From: Deltaproteobacteria bacterium
GTDB lineage: Bacteria > Desulfobacterota > Desulfarculia > Adiutricales > Adiutricaceae
Length of the DNA: 36,957 bases
Reading direction: 5' to 3'
NCBI GenBank assembly: GCA_031264015.1
Contig: JAISET010000023.1
Span: 1 to 36,957, forward strand
Within the stretch, counting starts at the first letter, position 1. Each line of letters begins with the position of its first letter. The position numbers and the translations under genes are program-made. This document shows, one piece after another, positions 1 to 8,474 of this stretch. The notes below the pieces were generated by a model, which was given only the letters and a program-made list of their open reading frames with translations, was not told where the DNA came from and did no database searches.

Positions 1-3000
1 GCCCCGTCCATCGCCCTGATCCGCCAGACCCTGCTGGAATGGTCGGCCGACGCCCTGGTTCCCTTCAACGCCGTCTGCGTCTGCTCCGACCCCGCCGTCT
101 CCAAAAGTAAGAAAAAAGACGACCTGGATCTTGTGGCCACCGGTGTCGAGGACCTGGCCCTGCCCGCCACCACCTCCGTCCCCAATATCGTCAGACAGCT
201 GGGCCACGGCCGGAAACACCATCCGGACCGGCTTCAGGTGATCTTCTCCACCTACCAGTCCATTGACAAAGTGGCCCAGGCCGTCGAGAAAGGCAAACTG
301 ACGGTCGACCTGGTCGTCTGCGACGAGGCCCACAGAACGACTGGAGCCGCCCTGACAACCGAGGACGAAAGTTATTTTGTCAAGGTACACGACGACTCTT
401 TTCTCAAAGCCGACAAACGTTTGTACATGTCCGCCACACCCAGGATTTACGGAGACGAGGCCAAAGGCAGGGCGGTTCAGGAATCGATAACCCTCTGCTC
501 CATGGACGACGAAACCCTGTTCGGCCGGGAATTTTACCATCTGGGCTTCGGGGAGGCCGTGGAAAAGGAGCTGCTTTCCGACTACAAGGTCCTGGTCCTG
601 ACCGTCAACAGAAACGACATCCCTGAAGATCTCCAGGAGGAGCTGCTGGAGGGCAGGAAGGAAATAGACGCCGACGACATCACCAAATTGGTCGGCTGCC
701 TGAGCGCCCTGTCCAAAAAAATGATATTTGACGGCAAGGAGCTGACCATCGCCGATCCCGCCCCCATGCGGAAAGCCGTCGCCTTTTCCCAGACGATCAG
801 AAAATCCATGGCCATCAGCGCCATTTTAAACAAGCTCAAGGACGGTTGGTGCCAGAATTTTGACTCGGAGGAGCGCGACAAGCTGGTCGACCTGGGATCC
901 CAGCACATTGACGGGTCAATGGGGGCCTCCCGGCGCGATGAAAAAATGTCCTGGCTCAAATCTGAGCCTGAAAACCCCAATGAATGCAGAGTCTTATCGA
1001 ATGTCCGCTGTTTGAGTGAGGGAGTGGACGTCCCGACACTTGACGCCGTTCTCTTTTTAGCGCCCAGAAACAGCCAGATCGACGTCGTCCAGTCGATCGG
1101 CAGAGTCATGCGGAGGGCGGAGGGAAAAAAGTTCGGCTACGTCATCGTGCCCGTCATCATACCGGCGCACATCAGCGCCGAGGAAGCTTTGGACGACAAC
1201 AAAGTCTTCGCGGTCCTTTGGGCGGTTCTCAACGCCCTCAAGTCCCACGACGACCGTTTCAAATCCGTCATAAACCGCCTTGAGTTTAACGACGTCAAGT
1301 CCAACGACAGATTTCTAATCGGCGGGGTGGCCAGACCTGACACTCATGATTCAGGCGTGCAAAGAGTAAAAAATCCCGACCTCCTTGGTGCCATAAGAGA
1401 GCAGGACGCCGCTCTCCAAACCGCCATATACGCCAGACTTGTCAAAAAAGTCGGCAACAAGCAGGACTTGTTGAACTGGGCCGGCGATGTCGCCCAGATA
1501 GCCGAAGGGTTCAAAAAGCGCATAACGGAAGTTGTCAGTCACGACGGACCTCACAAAGAAGAGTTTGACAAATTTGTCGACGGCTTACAACAGACTCTAA
1601 ACCCTTCTGTCGACTCGGCTGAAGCCACCGAGATGCTAGCCCAGCATTTGATCACAAAGCCTGTTTTTGAAGCTTTGTTTGAGAATTACTCTTTCGTCCA
1701 GCATAATCCAGTTTCCAAAGCTCTGGAATCCATGATTGACGTGTTGGAGGACCAGGGACTCGAGAAAGACAGAATTGTTCTCACCAGGTTCTATAAAACT
1801 GTGAGGGACTATGTGTCCGGAATTGACAACTCAGGCGCCAGACAAAGAATCATTGTCAATTTATATAATAACTTTTTCAAAGTCGCCATGCCCAAGGCTG
1901 TTGAAAAGCTTGGTATAGTTTACACGCCTGTAGAAATAGTCGATTTTATAGTTAACTCCGTGGCAAAAGTCTTGGAGAATGAGTTTGGCCGGAAAGTTTC
2001 TGACAAAAACGTGCACATATTGGATCCGTTCACCGGGTCCGGTACGTTCATTACTAGACTGATTCAATCAGGAACGTTAGGTGAGTCTCTCGAATACAAG
2101 TACTTAAACGAGATTCATGCCAATGAAATAACCCTTTTAGCTTATTATATCGCCTCAATAAATATTGAAAATGCCTATCATGAAATGATGGGTGAAAATT
2201 CTATATACCAATCTTTCGATGGCATATGTTTGACAGACACCTTTCAACTTTACGAAAAACCTCCGAATTCAAGTATATTACCCTTAAATTTTATTCCCAA
2301 CTCTGACCGAATGGAGTCTCTAAAAAAGGCCCCGATAATGGTCGTTCTTGGAAACCCTCCCTACAGCGTCGGCCAACGTTCCGCTAACGACAATGCTCAA
2401 AATCTCTCGTATCCAAACCTTGATAAAAGACTCAGGGAAACTTATGCAGATAAATCACTTGCAACTAACAAAAATTCTCTATACGACTCTTATGTCAGAG
2501 CTTTTCGTTGGGCTTCTGATAGGATAGAAAAAACGGGAAGTGGAGTTATCGCTTATATTTCCAATTCTGGTTTGCTTGACGGAAATGCCATGGACGGGAT
2601 GCGCAAAAGTTTAGTCGAAGAATTCAACAAGATATATGTGTTTAACCTACGGGGAAACCAAAGAACATCAGGAGAATTATCCAGAAAGGAAGGGGGTAAA
2701 ATTTTTGGGTCTGGTAGCAGAACACCTATTTCGATCACCATATTGATCAAAAATCATAAATTTCATGGACCAGCCGAAATTTACTATCAGGACATAGGTG
2801 ATTATCTTTCTAGAGAGCAAAAGTTGTCAACAGTCGCTGCCTATCATGATATCTATGATGATAACTTAGATTGGAAACGGATAAAACCTAATAAGGCAGG
2901 AGATTGGCTAAATCAAAGAACCGATGTCTTTTCTAGCTTTTTGCCTATAGGAACAAAAGACAATGTCAACCCTATTAACACTTTTTTTTCAGATCAATAT

Positions 3001-4149
3001 GCAAACGGCTTAAAAACAAATGCTGATGATTGGATGTATAACTATAGTGAAATATCTTTAAGGATGAACATGAAAAGATTTGCTGAAAGGTATAACTTTT
3101 CGGTTGATGACTATAAAACAAAAAATAATAATCTAGAATTTAATGATTATATTGAAAAATTTGCATATGACATAAAATGGCATTCTGGTATAATACCTAA
3201 AGCTATACGTGGTAGCAAATGTGAATTTAACGCAGCTAGCATTGTTAAATCTTTATATAGACCTTTTAATAAACAAAACGTTTATTATAGTAGTTTTTAT
3301 AATCAACGTATTAGCTTACTGCCAAAAATATTTCCTTCTCAAAGCCACCAAAATTTAGTAATTTGTGTCCCTGGCACTGGGGGGACACAAGAATTTATGC
3401 CTTTAATTACAGATTGTATTCCTGATTTACATTTTAATAGCGATTCTCAATGTTTTCCTCGTTATTATTATTATGAAAAAAATGATCCAAATACATTAAA
3501 ACTTAATCTTTTCAATTCTGGAACGATTATAGATGGTTATGAACGCAAAGAAGCCATAACAGACTTCATACTCAAAGAAAACCAAAGCAAGTACGGTTCC
3601 AAAGTCACCAAAGACGATATTTTTTACTATGTCTATGGGTTTCTTCACAACGAAGACTATCGCACCACATTTTCTGCTGATCTCAAAAAAAGCCTGTCAC
3701 GGCTACCATTGGTTGATAAAACGGAAGATTTTTGGGCATTCTCTAAAGCTGGCCGCAAACTAGCCGACTTACATCTTAACTATGAAACTGTCGATCCTTA
3801 TGACAAAGTGAAAGTAACTGGCACTGAAAAGGGAAATTTCATAGTCGACAAAATCAGGTTCATTCGCAAAGATGACAAAACTGCCATCCAATATAACAAT
3901 AATATCTCCATTACTGGTATTCCGTTAGATGCCTACAAGTATGTGGTCAATGGGAGAAGTGCCATTGAGTGGATAATTGATCGTTACCAGGTAAAAACTG
4001 ACAAGAATTCCGGCATCCGAAACGACCCAAACGACTGGGCCAAAGAACATGACCAGCCCAGCTACATCCTTGATCTTTTACTTCGCGTTATCACAGTAAG
4101 TTTGGAAACTGTGAAGATCATCGAGGGGCTGCCTAAAATCAATTTCTAA
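1..4149 (+). CDS. Type ISP restriction-modification enzyme (helicase-methyltransferase), 5'-truncated by window edge
   Basis: The frame is open from the first base of the window to the TAA at 4147-4149, giving 1382 visible residues, so the true start and the expected N-terminal nuclease domain lie outside. A superfamily 2 helicase module comes first: DEAH at 322-333, and a motif VI-like QSIGRVMRR near 1093. A gamma-class N6-adenine methyltransferase module follows: motif I DPFTGSGTF at 2023-2049, and NPPY at 2353-2364. The C-terminal third should be the target recognition domain. This order is that of the LlaGI/LlaBIII (type ISP) single-chain enzymes, which methylate adenine and use ATP-driven translocation to cleave unmodified DNA. 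Base composition changes along the gene: GC-rich to about 1300, then increasingly AT-rich, most of all at 2700-3500, which suggests a recombined specificity region. No frameshift is seen, so the part in view looks functional. Confidence 0.9.
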   Translation, partial: APSIALIRQTLLEWSADALVPFNAVCVCSDPAVSKSKKKDDLDLVATGVEDLALPATTSVPNIVRQLGHGRKHHPDRLQVIFSTYQSIDKVAQAVEKGKLTVDLVVCDEAHRTTGAALTTEDESYFVKVHDDSFLKADKRLYMSATPRIYGDEAKGRAVQESITLCSMDDETLFGREFYHLGFGEAVEKELLSDYKVLVLTVNRNDIPEDLQEELLEGRKEIDADDITKLVGCLSALSKKMIFDGKELTIADPAPMRKAVAFSQTIRKSMAISAILNKLKDGWCQNFDSEERDKLVDLGSQHIDGSMGASRRDEKMSWLKSEPENPNECRVLSNVRCLSEGVDVPTLDAVLFLAPRNSQIDVVQSIGRVMRRAEGKKFGYVIVPVIIPAHISAEEALDDNKVFAVLWAVLNALKSHDDRFKSVINRLEFNDVKSNDRFLIGGVARPDTHDSGVQRVKNPDLLGAIREQDAALQTAIYARLVKKVGNKQDLLNWAGDVAQIAEGFKKRITEVVSHDGPHKEEFDKFVDGLQQTLNPSVDSAEATEMLAQHLITKPVFEALFENYSFVQHNPVSKALESMIDVLEDQGLEKDRIVLTRFYKTVRDYVSGIDNSGARQRIIVNLYNNFFKVAMPKAVEKLGIVYTPVEIVDFIVNSVAKVLENEFGRKVSDKNVHILDPFTGSGTFITRLIQSGTLGESLEYKYLNEIHANEITLLAYYIASINIENAYHEMMGENSIYQSFDGICLTDTFQLYEKPPNSSILPLNFIPNSDRMESLKKAPIMVVLGNPPYSVGQRSANDNAQNLSYPNLDKRLRETYADKSLATNKNSLYDSYVRAFRWASDRIEKTGSGVIAYISNSGLLDGNAMDGMRKSLVEEFNKIYVFNLRGNQRTSGELSRKEGGKIFGSGSRTPISITILIKNHKFHGPAEIYYQDIGDYLSREQKLSTVAAYHDIYDDNLDWKRIKPNKAGDWLNQRTDVFSSFLPIGTKDNVNPINTFFSDQYANGLKTNADDWMYNYSEISLRMNMKRFAERYNFSVDDYKTKNNNLEFNDYIEKFAYDIKWHSGIIPKAIRGSKCEFNAASIVKSLYRPFNKQNVYYSSFYNQRISLLPKIFPSQSHQNLVICVPGTGGTQEFMPLITDCIPDLHFNSDSQCFPRYYYYEKNDPNTLKLNLFNSGTIIDGYERKEAITDFILKENQSKYGSKVTKDDIFYYVYGFLHNEDYRTTFSADLKKSLSRLPLVDKTEDFWAFSKAGRKLADLHLNYETVDPYDKVKVTGTEKGNFIVDKIRFIRKDDKTAIQYNNNISITGIPLDAYKYVVNGRSAIEWIIDRYQVKTDKNSGIRNDPNDWAKEHDQPSYILDLLLRVITVSLETVKIIEGLPKINF

Positions 4150-4322
4150 ATGTTTTTCAAGCCTTGAATATTTACAGTGTTTTGAGCATCCACAAATTAA
4201 CCTTGCTTCCAATCAGATTGATATTTTCAAGACATCATGGCCATCTGAAATCATAATTCGAACAAATTAGTCTTAATACTTTAAATGACAGACAATAACA
4301 ATAATACAAGCGAGTTTTTTTC

Positions 4323-4506
4323 TTGCCCCAAACACACGGCACAGCCTTGAAAAATAATAACCCGGAAGCCCTTATCTTCAGAAAGCCAACCAAGTCTGAC
4401 AAAATTGTCTTCATTAAAGCTCGGATGAATTTTTTCCTAGCCAGGGACATGCCTCTCGGCGAGACGCCAGTCTCCGTCTTGGAGGCGAGCCTGGAGGACT
4501 ATTTTA
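4323..4506 (+). pseudogene. GNAT acetyltransferase, N-terminal part (split by insertion)
   Basis: Frame 4323-4506 encodes about 61 residues, including FRKPTKSDKIVFIKARMNFF and LEASLEDYF, typical of the first helices of a GNAT N-acetyltransferase. It stops being meaningful exactly at the IS left end (4507). Joining TTTTA at 4502-4506 to 9151 onward, with the duplicated TA removed, continues the frame as LEDYF-KAA-MADGSLMVFV, giving a protein of about 168 residues, normal for this family. The start is uncertain: TTG at 4323 or 4347, with no clear Shine-Dalgarno sequence. The substrate cannot be told from sequence. Confidence 0.7.
4505..4506. repeat. TA target-site duplication, left outer flank
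   Basis: A TA dinucleotide directly precedes the left inverted repeat at 4507. The matching TA is at 9149-9150, after the right IS copy. IS630/Tc1 elements duplicate a TA target. Both copies also have inner TA flanks (6029-6030 and 8473-8474). Confidence 0.75.
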
Positions 4507-4550
4507 TTACTCCGGCCACAGTTATTTGAAATGCAAAAATCACTAAATAG

Positions 4551-5630
4551 TCACGATAATGTTATGTTACTTCTTATATGTCCATTAATTTTCATAAATT
4601 TTAAATCTTCTTGTTTAAAAAAACGATAAGCACATTTCTGTCTCTTTTGGAGGGATCTTAGTATAGAATGCGCTCTAGCATCAAGAGTTTCCTTATTTCG
4701 TATAGGGAACTGTGAATAAATTAGACATTTTATATAGTTATTTATATATTCTACATGGTTAAGTTCTGGACTATAAGAAGGAAAATAATGCAGTTCAATC
4801 AAATGTTCATTTTCTTTATCCAATTCTTGAAGTTTAATACTATGGTGCGCTTTCAAATTATCAGCCACAAGATATATTTTTCTACCACATGCTAATTTGA
4901 TTAGTCTTAGTAGAAATATGATATACACTTCCGTGTTAAATGATCCATCGAATCCCATATAGCTTATACCGAGATCGGTAGAGATAGAAATAATTAGATT
5001 TCTATAAAACCTCTTAGCATTCATATCTGAATAGGCTCTGTCTCCAACAGGCGAATAGGATCGCATAACGTTTGAGTATGAACGGAGGCCAGTTTCATCA
5101 ACAAAGACCATAATTCCCTGATTTTGTTCACATGTTTTCTGAAGTTGGGGAAAAGTGACTTTTTTGAACTCTTCGACAAGTTTGATGTTTTTCTCATGAG
5201 CCTTTTTGGCTGGTCTCTTCGGGCTGAATTCCCAACGTTTCAGATATCTGCCGATTGTCGACAGTGACATTGTGACCATGAAAAAGTTAAATATCAGTGC
5301 CAGGATAGCCTTTCTATCCCAGCATGCCCTGTTGATTGAACCGCACCCTGTGTCAGTTGGGTGGCAGGTAGTGATTATTTTCTTGATTTCCCTTTCTTGG
5401 ACAGAATTTAAAAGCCGACTGTTCGTGCCAACATGGCCTGGCTTTGGTCCGGGCGACTGTATGACAAATAGCGCCTTTTTGTCGGCTTTGTAGATCCTCA
5501 ACCAAGAATAGAGGGTGGAAATATGTACCAATAAAATAACAGATATTTCGGCTATTAGCACATTTCTCTCATAGTGATATACAAATTGTCTCCTGAGGAC
5601 CAGGACTGCTTCATTGCCCATTTTGCGCAA
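4551..5630 (-). CDS. IS630-family DDE transposase
   Basis: 359 residues. The N-terminal third is a helix-turn-helix region (AEISVILLVHISTLYSWLRI). The C-terminal half is the DDE catalytic domain: first Asp in MVFVDETGLR, second Asp in YLVADNLKAHH, Glu in FPSYSPELNHVEYINNYIK, the standard IS630/Tc1 signature. The enzyme cuts and joins the element ends at TA targets. The start is odd. The sister copy begins at an ATG (8766) reading MKNFTLRK, but the homologous site here is ATTGAAAAC, so the ATG is lost by a small indel. Translation would need the TTG at 5630 or the ATG three codons later. Function is possible but not assured. Confidence 0.88.
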   Translation of the reverse strand: MRKMGNEAVLVLRRQFVYHYERNVLIAEISVILLVHISTLYSWLRIYKADKKALFVIQSPGPKPGHVGTNSRLLNSVQEREIKKIITTCHPTDTGCGSINRACWDRKAILALIFNFFMVTMSLSTIGRYLKRWEFSPKRPAKKAHEKNIKLVEEFKKVTFPQLQKTCEQNQGIMVFVDETGLRSYSNVMRSYSPVGDRAYSDMNAKRFYRNLIISISTDLGISYMGFDGSFNTEVYIIFLLRLIKLACGRKIYLVADNLKAHHSIKLQELDKENEHLIELHYFPSYSPELNHVEYINNYIKCLIYSQFPIRNKETLDARAHSILRSLQKRQKCAYRFFKQEDLKFMKINGHIRSNITLS

Positions 5631-6028
5631 TGTGAAGTTTTCAATAGGTCATATGATTTATAAAAAACTTTTGCCAGACAATACATCAAAAGAGCTATTA
5701 TTTATGCCATTTTAAAAATAAAATATCACATCTCTTTATTAAAATGCCTCTACAACGGCGATACGAAATCATAGCAAGCATTAAATAAGCATTTTAGTAT
5801 TTTTTATCAAATATATTAAACAAACTCGATAGAGGGTTTTACAGAATGTCTTTTCATTTAGGCAATATTATAATTTTTTTCTTAAAGGGGGAAAATTTTT
5901 TAGAGACGAATTGTCAGATCAAAGATAGACCAAAAAGTACTGAAATAACATAGGAAATGATCATGCCGTACAATATCAAGCCATAATATTGGGAAATTTC
6001 AAATTTCAATTAATTATGTCCGAAGTAA
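5631..6028. other. Long non-coding leader of the IS630 element
   Basis: About 400 bp of AT-rich DNA lie between the transposase start and the right inverted repeat, with no coding frame of note. The same stretch is kept in the deletion copy (8767-9148) with few differences. It probably holds the transposase promoter and the end-binding sites. I see no clear RNA structure in it. Confidence 0.5.
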
Positions 6029-6030
6029 TA

Positions 6031-6459
6031 AAAGAAAAAACGACGGCGGCCACGGCGCGGTTCAATGAATTGTCGGGCAGGATCAAAGAGCTTGAAGCCG
6101 GCCTGACCGCCAACGCCGAACTGCAAAAACACATTGTAAACTACTCAAAGACCCGGCAGACCTATATCGAATACCGCAAGGCCTGATACTCAAAAAAGTT
6201 CAGGGAGCTTCACGAGGCAGATATTATTTTGCACCGGACCGCCAAGAAATACTTTGACGGGCTTGGCTTGAAAAAGCTGCCGACTATCAAGACCCTGCAC
6301 GAAGAATACGCCCCGAGGCTGGAGGAAAAAAAAGCCTACAGGGAATACCGGCAGACCAAGTCTGAAATGCGGGAACTATTATCGGCGAAGACGAATGTTG
6401 ACAGGCTGCTGAACATCACCGACGAGCGCCCGGCGAGCTCAACTGAAAGGGACTTGTAA
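6031..6459 (+). pseudogene. Relaxase C-terminal remnant with internal stop
   Basis: The frame directly after the IS encodes a coiled-coil segment (ARFNELSGRIKELEAGL), stops at TGA 6184-6186, then continues in the same frame through KKFRELHEADIILHRTAKKY to the end at 6459 (STERDL). This looks like the C-terminal tail of relaxase/mobilization proteins of Clostridia conjugative elements, where a Gly codon would stand at the TGA (GGA to TGA). The catalytic N-terminal domain is missing, cut off by the IS. The gene is dead on two counts. Family assignment is from memory of the tail sequence. Confidence 0.6.
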
Positions 6460-6719
6460 CCCCTGTCACGACACAAAAATAGCGGCCGACCACGCAACGC
6501 GGGGACAATCCGGGGGTCCGGGGGCGTTAGCCACCGGCGGGCGAGCAGAGTGGGCTTCATTCTGAACTGCTCGCCACACGTCCGAAACAGCGTAAAGACG
6601 TTGGGGCGCAGCCGTTTTCAAGCAAGTCGGGACACCGCCCGGAACACCGCAGGGGCGAGTCTTGTCGAAAACATTTCAAATCTCATTTTTACCGCCGCCG
6701 AAAATCAGCGCGCAACCTC
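6460..6719. other. Gene-free spacer downstream of relaxase remnant
   Basis: GC-rich DNA with short G/C runs and no convincing reading frame, between the dead relaxase tail and the AbiE promoter. It resembles the non-coding tail that follows relaxase genes in conjugative elements. No oriT nick site could be recognised. Confidence 0.4.
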
Positions 6720-6781
6720 TTGACTTTATTGTTCGTATATTTTACAATACTTACGACAATAATATCATGCAGGGAGGTGAC
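6720..6781 (+). promoter_or_regulatory. Sigma70-type promoter, possible operator and RBS of the abiE operon
   Basis: TTGACT at 6720-6725, a 17-bp spacer and TACAAT at 6743-6748 form a near-consensus promoter. A direct repeat ACAATA (6744-6749 and 6756-6761) overlaps the -10 and the start of transcription. AbiEi proteins are known to repress their own promoter, so this is a plausible operator. A strong Shine-Dalgarno sequence GGGAGGTGA ends at 6780, just before the ATG at 6786. Confidence 0.65.
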
Positions 6782-6785
6782 GGCG

Positions 6786-7379
6786 ATGGACGCAACCGAA
6801 AAGGTTTTTACGCTTTTGGACGAGCGCGGCGGCTACCTGACTTCAAAAGAGGCTCGGGAGAACGGAGTGGAGAACAAAATATTGCAGCGTATGACGGAGC
6901 GCGGGCTGATCGAGCGCGCCGCGCATGGGCTTTATATCGGCGCGGACATTTTCCCCGATCCGTTTTTTGTCACGCAGTACCGCTGTCCGAAAGGCGTTTT
7001 CTCAAACGAGACGGCTCTGTTCCTGCATGATCTCAGCGACCGCGATCCGATCAGGCCGGCGATGACGATTCCCTCCGGTTGGAACACGCCGCTGCTTAAG
7101 GACGGCGACATTCAATTTTTCTACAGCAGGCCGAAGTGGATGGGTCTTGGGGCTTGCGATTTGGAAACCCCGTCGGGCATGAAAGTAAGGGCATATGATA
7201 CCGAGCGGACGCTTTGCGATTGTTTGCGCAACATTGACAAGCTGGATCGGGACTTGGTTCTCACCGCGCTCAAGCGGTACGCTAAGAGCAAGGATCGGGA
7301 CAGCGCGAAGCTTCTGGAATACGCTTCCGCGCTGAAAATCCGCGATACGGTTTACAGATATTTGGAGGTGCTGGCATGA
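6786..7379 (+). CDS. abiEi: AbiEi-type antitoxin / transcriptional repressor
   Basis: 197 residues from the ATG at 6786, chosen for the strong RBS GGGAGGTGA; longer frames upstream run through the promoter. The N-terminal winged-helix region (LDERGGYLTSKEARENGVEN) is followed by the AbiEi body, with ERGLIERAAHGLYIG and the later segment AYDTERTLCDCLRN that is common to the family. AbiEi is the antitoxin of the type IV AbiE system, which causes abortive infection on phage attack, and it also represses the operon. Its stop overlaps the start of the toxin gene by 4 bp (ATGA), so translation is coupled. The pair sits as cargo between two IS copies. Confidence 0.88.
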   Translation: MDATEKVFTLLDERGGYLTSKEARENGVENKILQRMTERGLIERAAHGLYIGADIFPDPFFVTQYRCPKGVFSNETALFLHDLSDRDPIRPAMTIPSGWNTPLLKDGDIQFFYSRPKWMGLGACDLETPSGMKVRAYDTERTLCDCLRNIDKLDRDLVLTALKRYAKSKDRDSAKLLEYASALKIRDTVYRYLEVLA

Positions 7380-8212
7380 GGTTCACAGGCGCGGCGCAGC
7401 TTAAGGCATGGATCAAAAACAAATCCCGGCAGACCGGCGTGCCGGCGAACACTCTTCTGCAAAGCTATATGATGGAACGCTTGCTTGAGCGTGTGTCGAT
7501 CTCGCCGTACCGCAGGAACATCATTCTCAAAGGCGGTTTCCTGATTGCTGCGATGGTGGGCATCGACCGGCGCAGCACAATGGATATGGACACGACAGTG
7601 AAAGGGCTGCCTGTCAGCCGCGAAAGCATGGAGGACATCCTGCGCGAAATTATATCAATCGACGCCGGCGACGGAATCGCCTTTGAGATCCGGGGCATCA
7701 AGAATATCCACGATATAAGCGAGTACGATGATTTCCGCGTATCGCTTCATGCCGTGTTTCATACGATCATCGTCAACATGAAAATTGATATCACCACGGG
7801 GGACGGCCTCATTCCGCATGAAATAGAGTATCCTTACAGGCTGATGTTCGAGGATAGGACGATCCCGGTCATGGCGTACAACCTCTGCACCGTCCTTGCG
7901 GAGAAGATCGAGACGATCCTCTCGCGCAACGTGACCAACACGCGGGGGCGTGATTTCTACGATGTTTACATATTGCTGTCCATGCACAGGGATACGCTTT
8001 CAAGACCCGATTTGCTTCATGCGCTCCGCGCCAAAGCGGAAGAACGCGGAAGTCTCTCTTTCATAGAAAGCTATGCGAAACATTTGGGCGATATTGCGGT
8101 CAGCCCTGAGATATCAAAGATTTGGGCGGGCTATGCCAAGGGCTACCCTTACGCAAGGGGCATTGCCCTGCCGGACATCCTCGCGTTGATCGCTTGGGTG
8201 TTTGACGAGTGA
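7376..8212 (+). CDS. abiEii: AbiEii nucleotidyltransferase toxin
   Basis: 278 residues. The nucleotidyltransferase signature is intact: KGGFLIAAMVGIDRRSTMD followed by DMD, the G-G...DxD pattern of the DNA polymerase beta-like fold. Then come VNMKIDITTGD and the family's AEKIETILSR ... RGRDFYDVYIL block. The toxin is a nucleotide transferase whose unchecked activity halts growth, and AbiEi neutralises it. The gene starts inside the abiEi stop (ATGA at 7376). Length is normal for the family and no damage is seen, so the system is probably active. Confidence 0.9.
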   Translation: MRFTGAAQLKAWIKNKSRQTGVPANTLLQSYMMERLLERVSISPYRRNIILKGGFLIAAMVGIDRRSTMDMDTTVKGLPVSRESMEDILREIISIDAGDGIAFEIRGIKNIHDISEYDDFRVSLHAVFHTIIVNMKIDITTGDGLIPHEIEYPYRLMFEDRTIPVMAYNLCTVLAEKIETILSRNVTNTRGRDFYDVYILLSMHRDTLSRPDLLHALRAKAEERGSLSFIESYAKHLGDIAVSPEISKIWAGYAKGYPYARGIALPDILALIAWVFDE

Positions 8213-8306
8213 AAATGAAAAATTACGGGACGACGGCTTGGACGGGCGCGACGGCGCGAAGAAAAACGACCGCAGGATTGCGATACTTGAAAACACGAAG
8301 GACTAA
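8202..8306 (+). CDS. Small ORF after abiEii (34 aa)
   Basis: The frame TTG 8202 to TAA 8304-8306 overlaps the end of abiEii and encodes a charged peptide ending KKNDRRIAILENTKD, which reads like real protein rather than chance. I do not recognise it. It may be a remnant of a mobile-element gene; no good RBS is visible. Confidence 0.25.
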   Translation: MTSENEKLRDDGLDGRDGAKKNDRRIAILENTKD

Positions 8307-8315
8307 CAAGAATGA

Positions 8316-8474
8316 ATGAAAAACATATCCGTTGGAAGAAAACTCTTTTTTTACCGTTGTCTTATCCGCGTTGGCAATATTGCTTTCGGTTTCCTGCTGC
8401 GGCGCGCCGCAATGCGAATCCGGCGGCGCAGGCGCCGCAAAGCCGGGCGATGAATCGAGCTTTACGGTATGTTA
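8316..8474 (+). pseudogene. Lipoprotein gene 5' fragment, frameshifted and cut by IS
   Basis: ATG 8316 opens MKNISVGRKLFF. In the next frame the sequence continues as TVVLSALAILLSVSCCGAPQ, a lipoprotein signal peptide with its lipobox Cys. The two parts join if the run of seven T at 8346-8352 loses one base. The frame then ends at the left end of the second IS copy (8475). This was probably the start of a lipoprotein or substrate-binding protein gene of the donor element. The frameshift could be true decay or a sequencing error in the T run. Confidence 0.5.

Larger units (their letters stand above)
4507..6028 (-). mobile_element. IS630-family insertion sequence, full-length copy
   Basis: The 1522-bp element has imperfect terminal inverted repeats. 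The left end begins TTACTCCGGCCACAGTTAT. The right end, reverse complemented, begins TTACTTCGGACATAATTAA, and both continue into TTGAAAT. TA flanks lie on both sides. One DDE transposase fills 4551-5630 on the minus strand. The remaining 5631-6028 is a long AT-rich non-coding stretch upstream of the transposase, also present in the second copy with scattered substitutions. That makes the element longer than the usual 1.1-1.2 kb for IS630. Confidence 0.88.

Noticed and set aside
5206-5493. 95-codon plus-strand frame inside the IS
   Set aside because: Antisense to the transposase and not an IS630 accessory gene.
6184-6186. TGA as selenocysteine in the relaxase remnant
   Set aside because: The family has no reason for selenocysteine there; the gene is already truncated by the IS, so decay is simpler.
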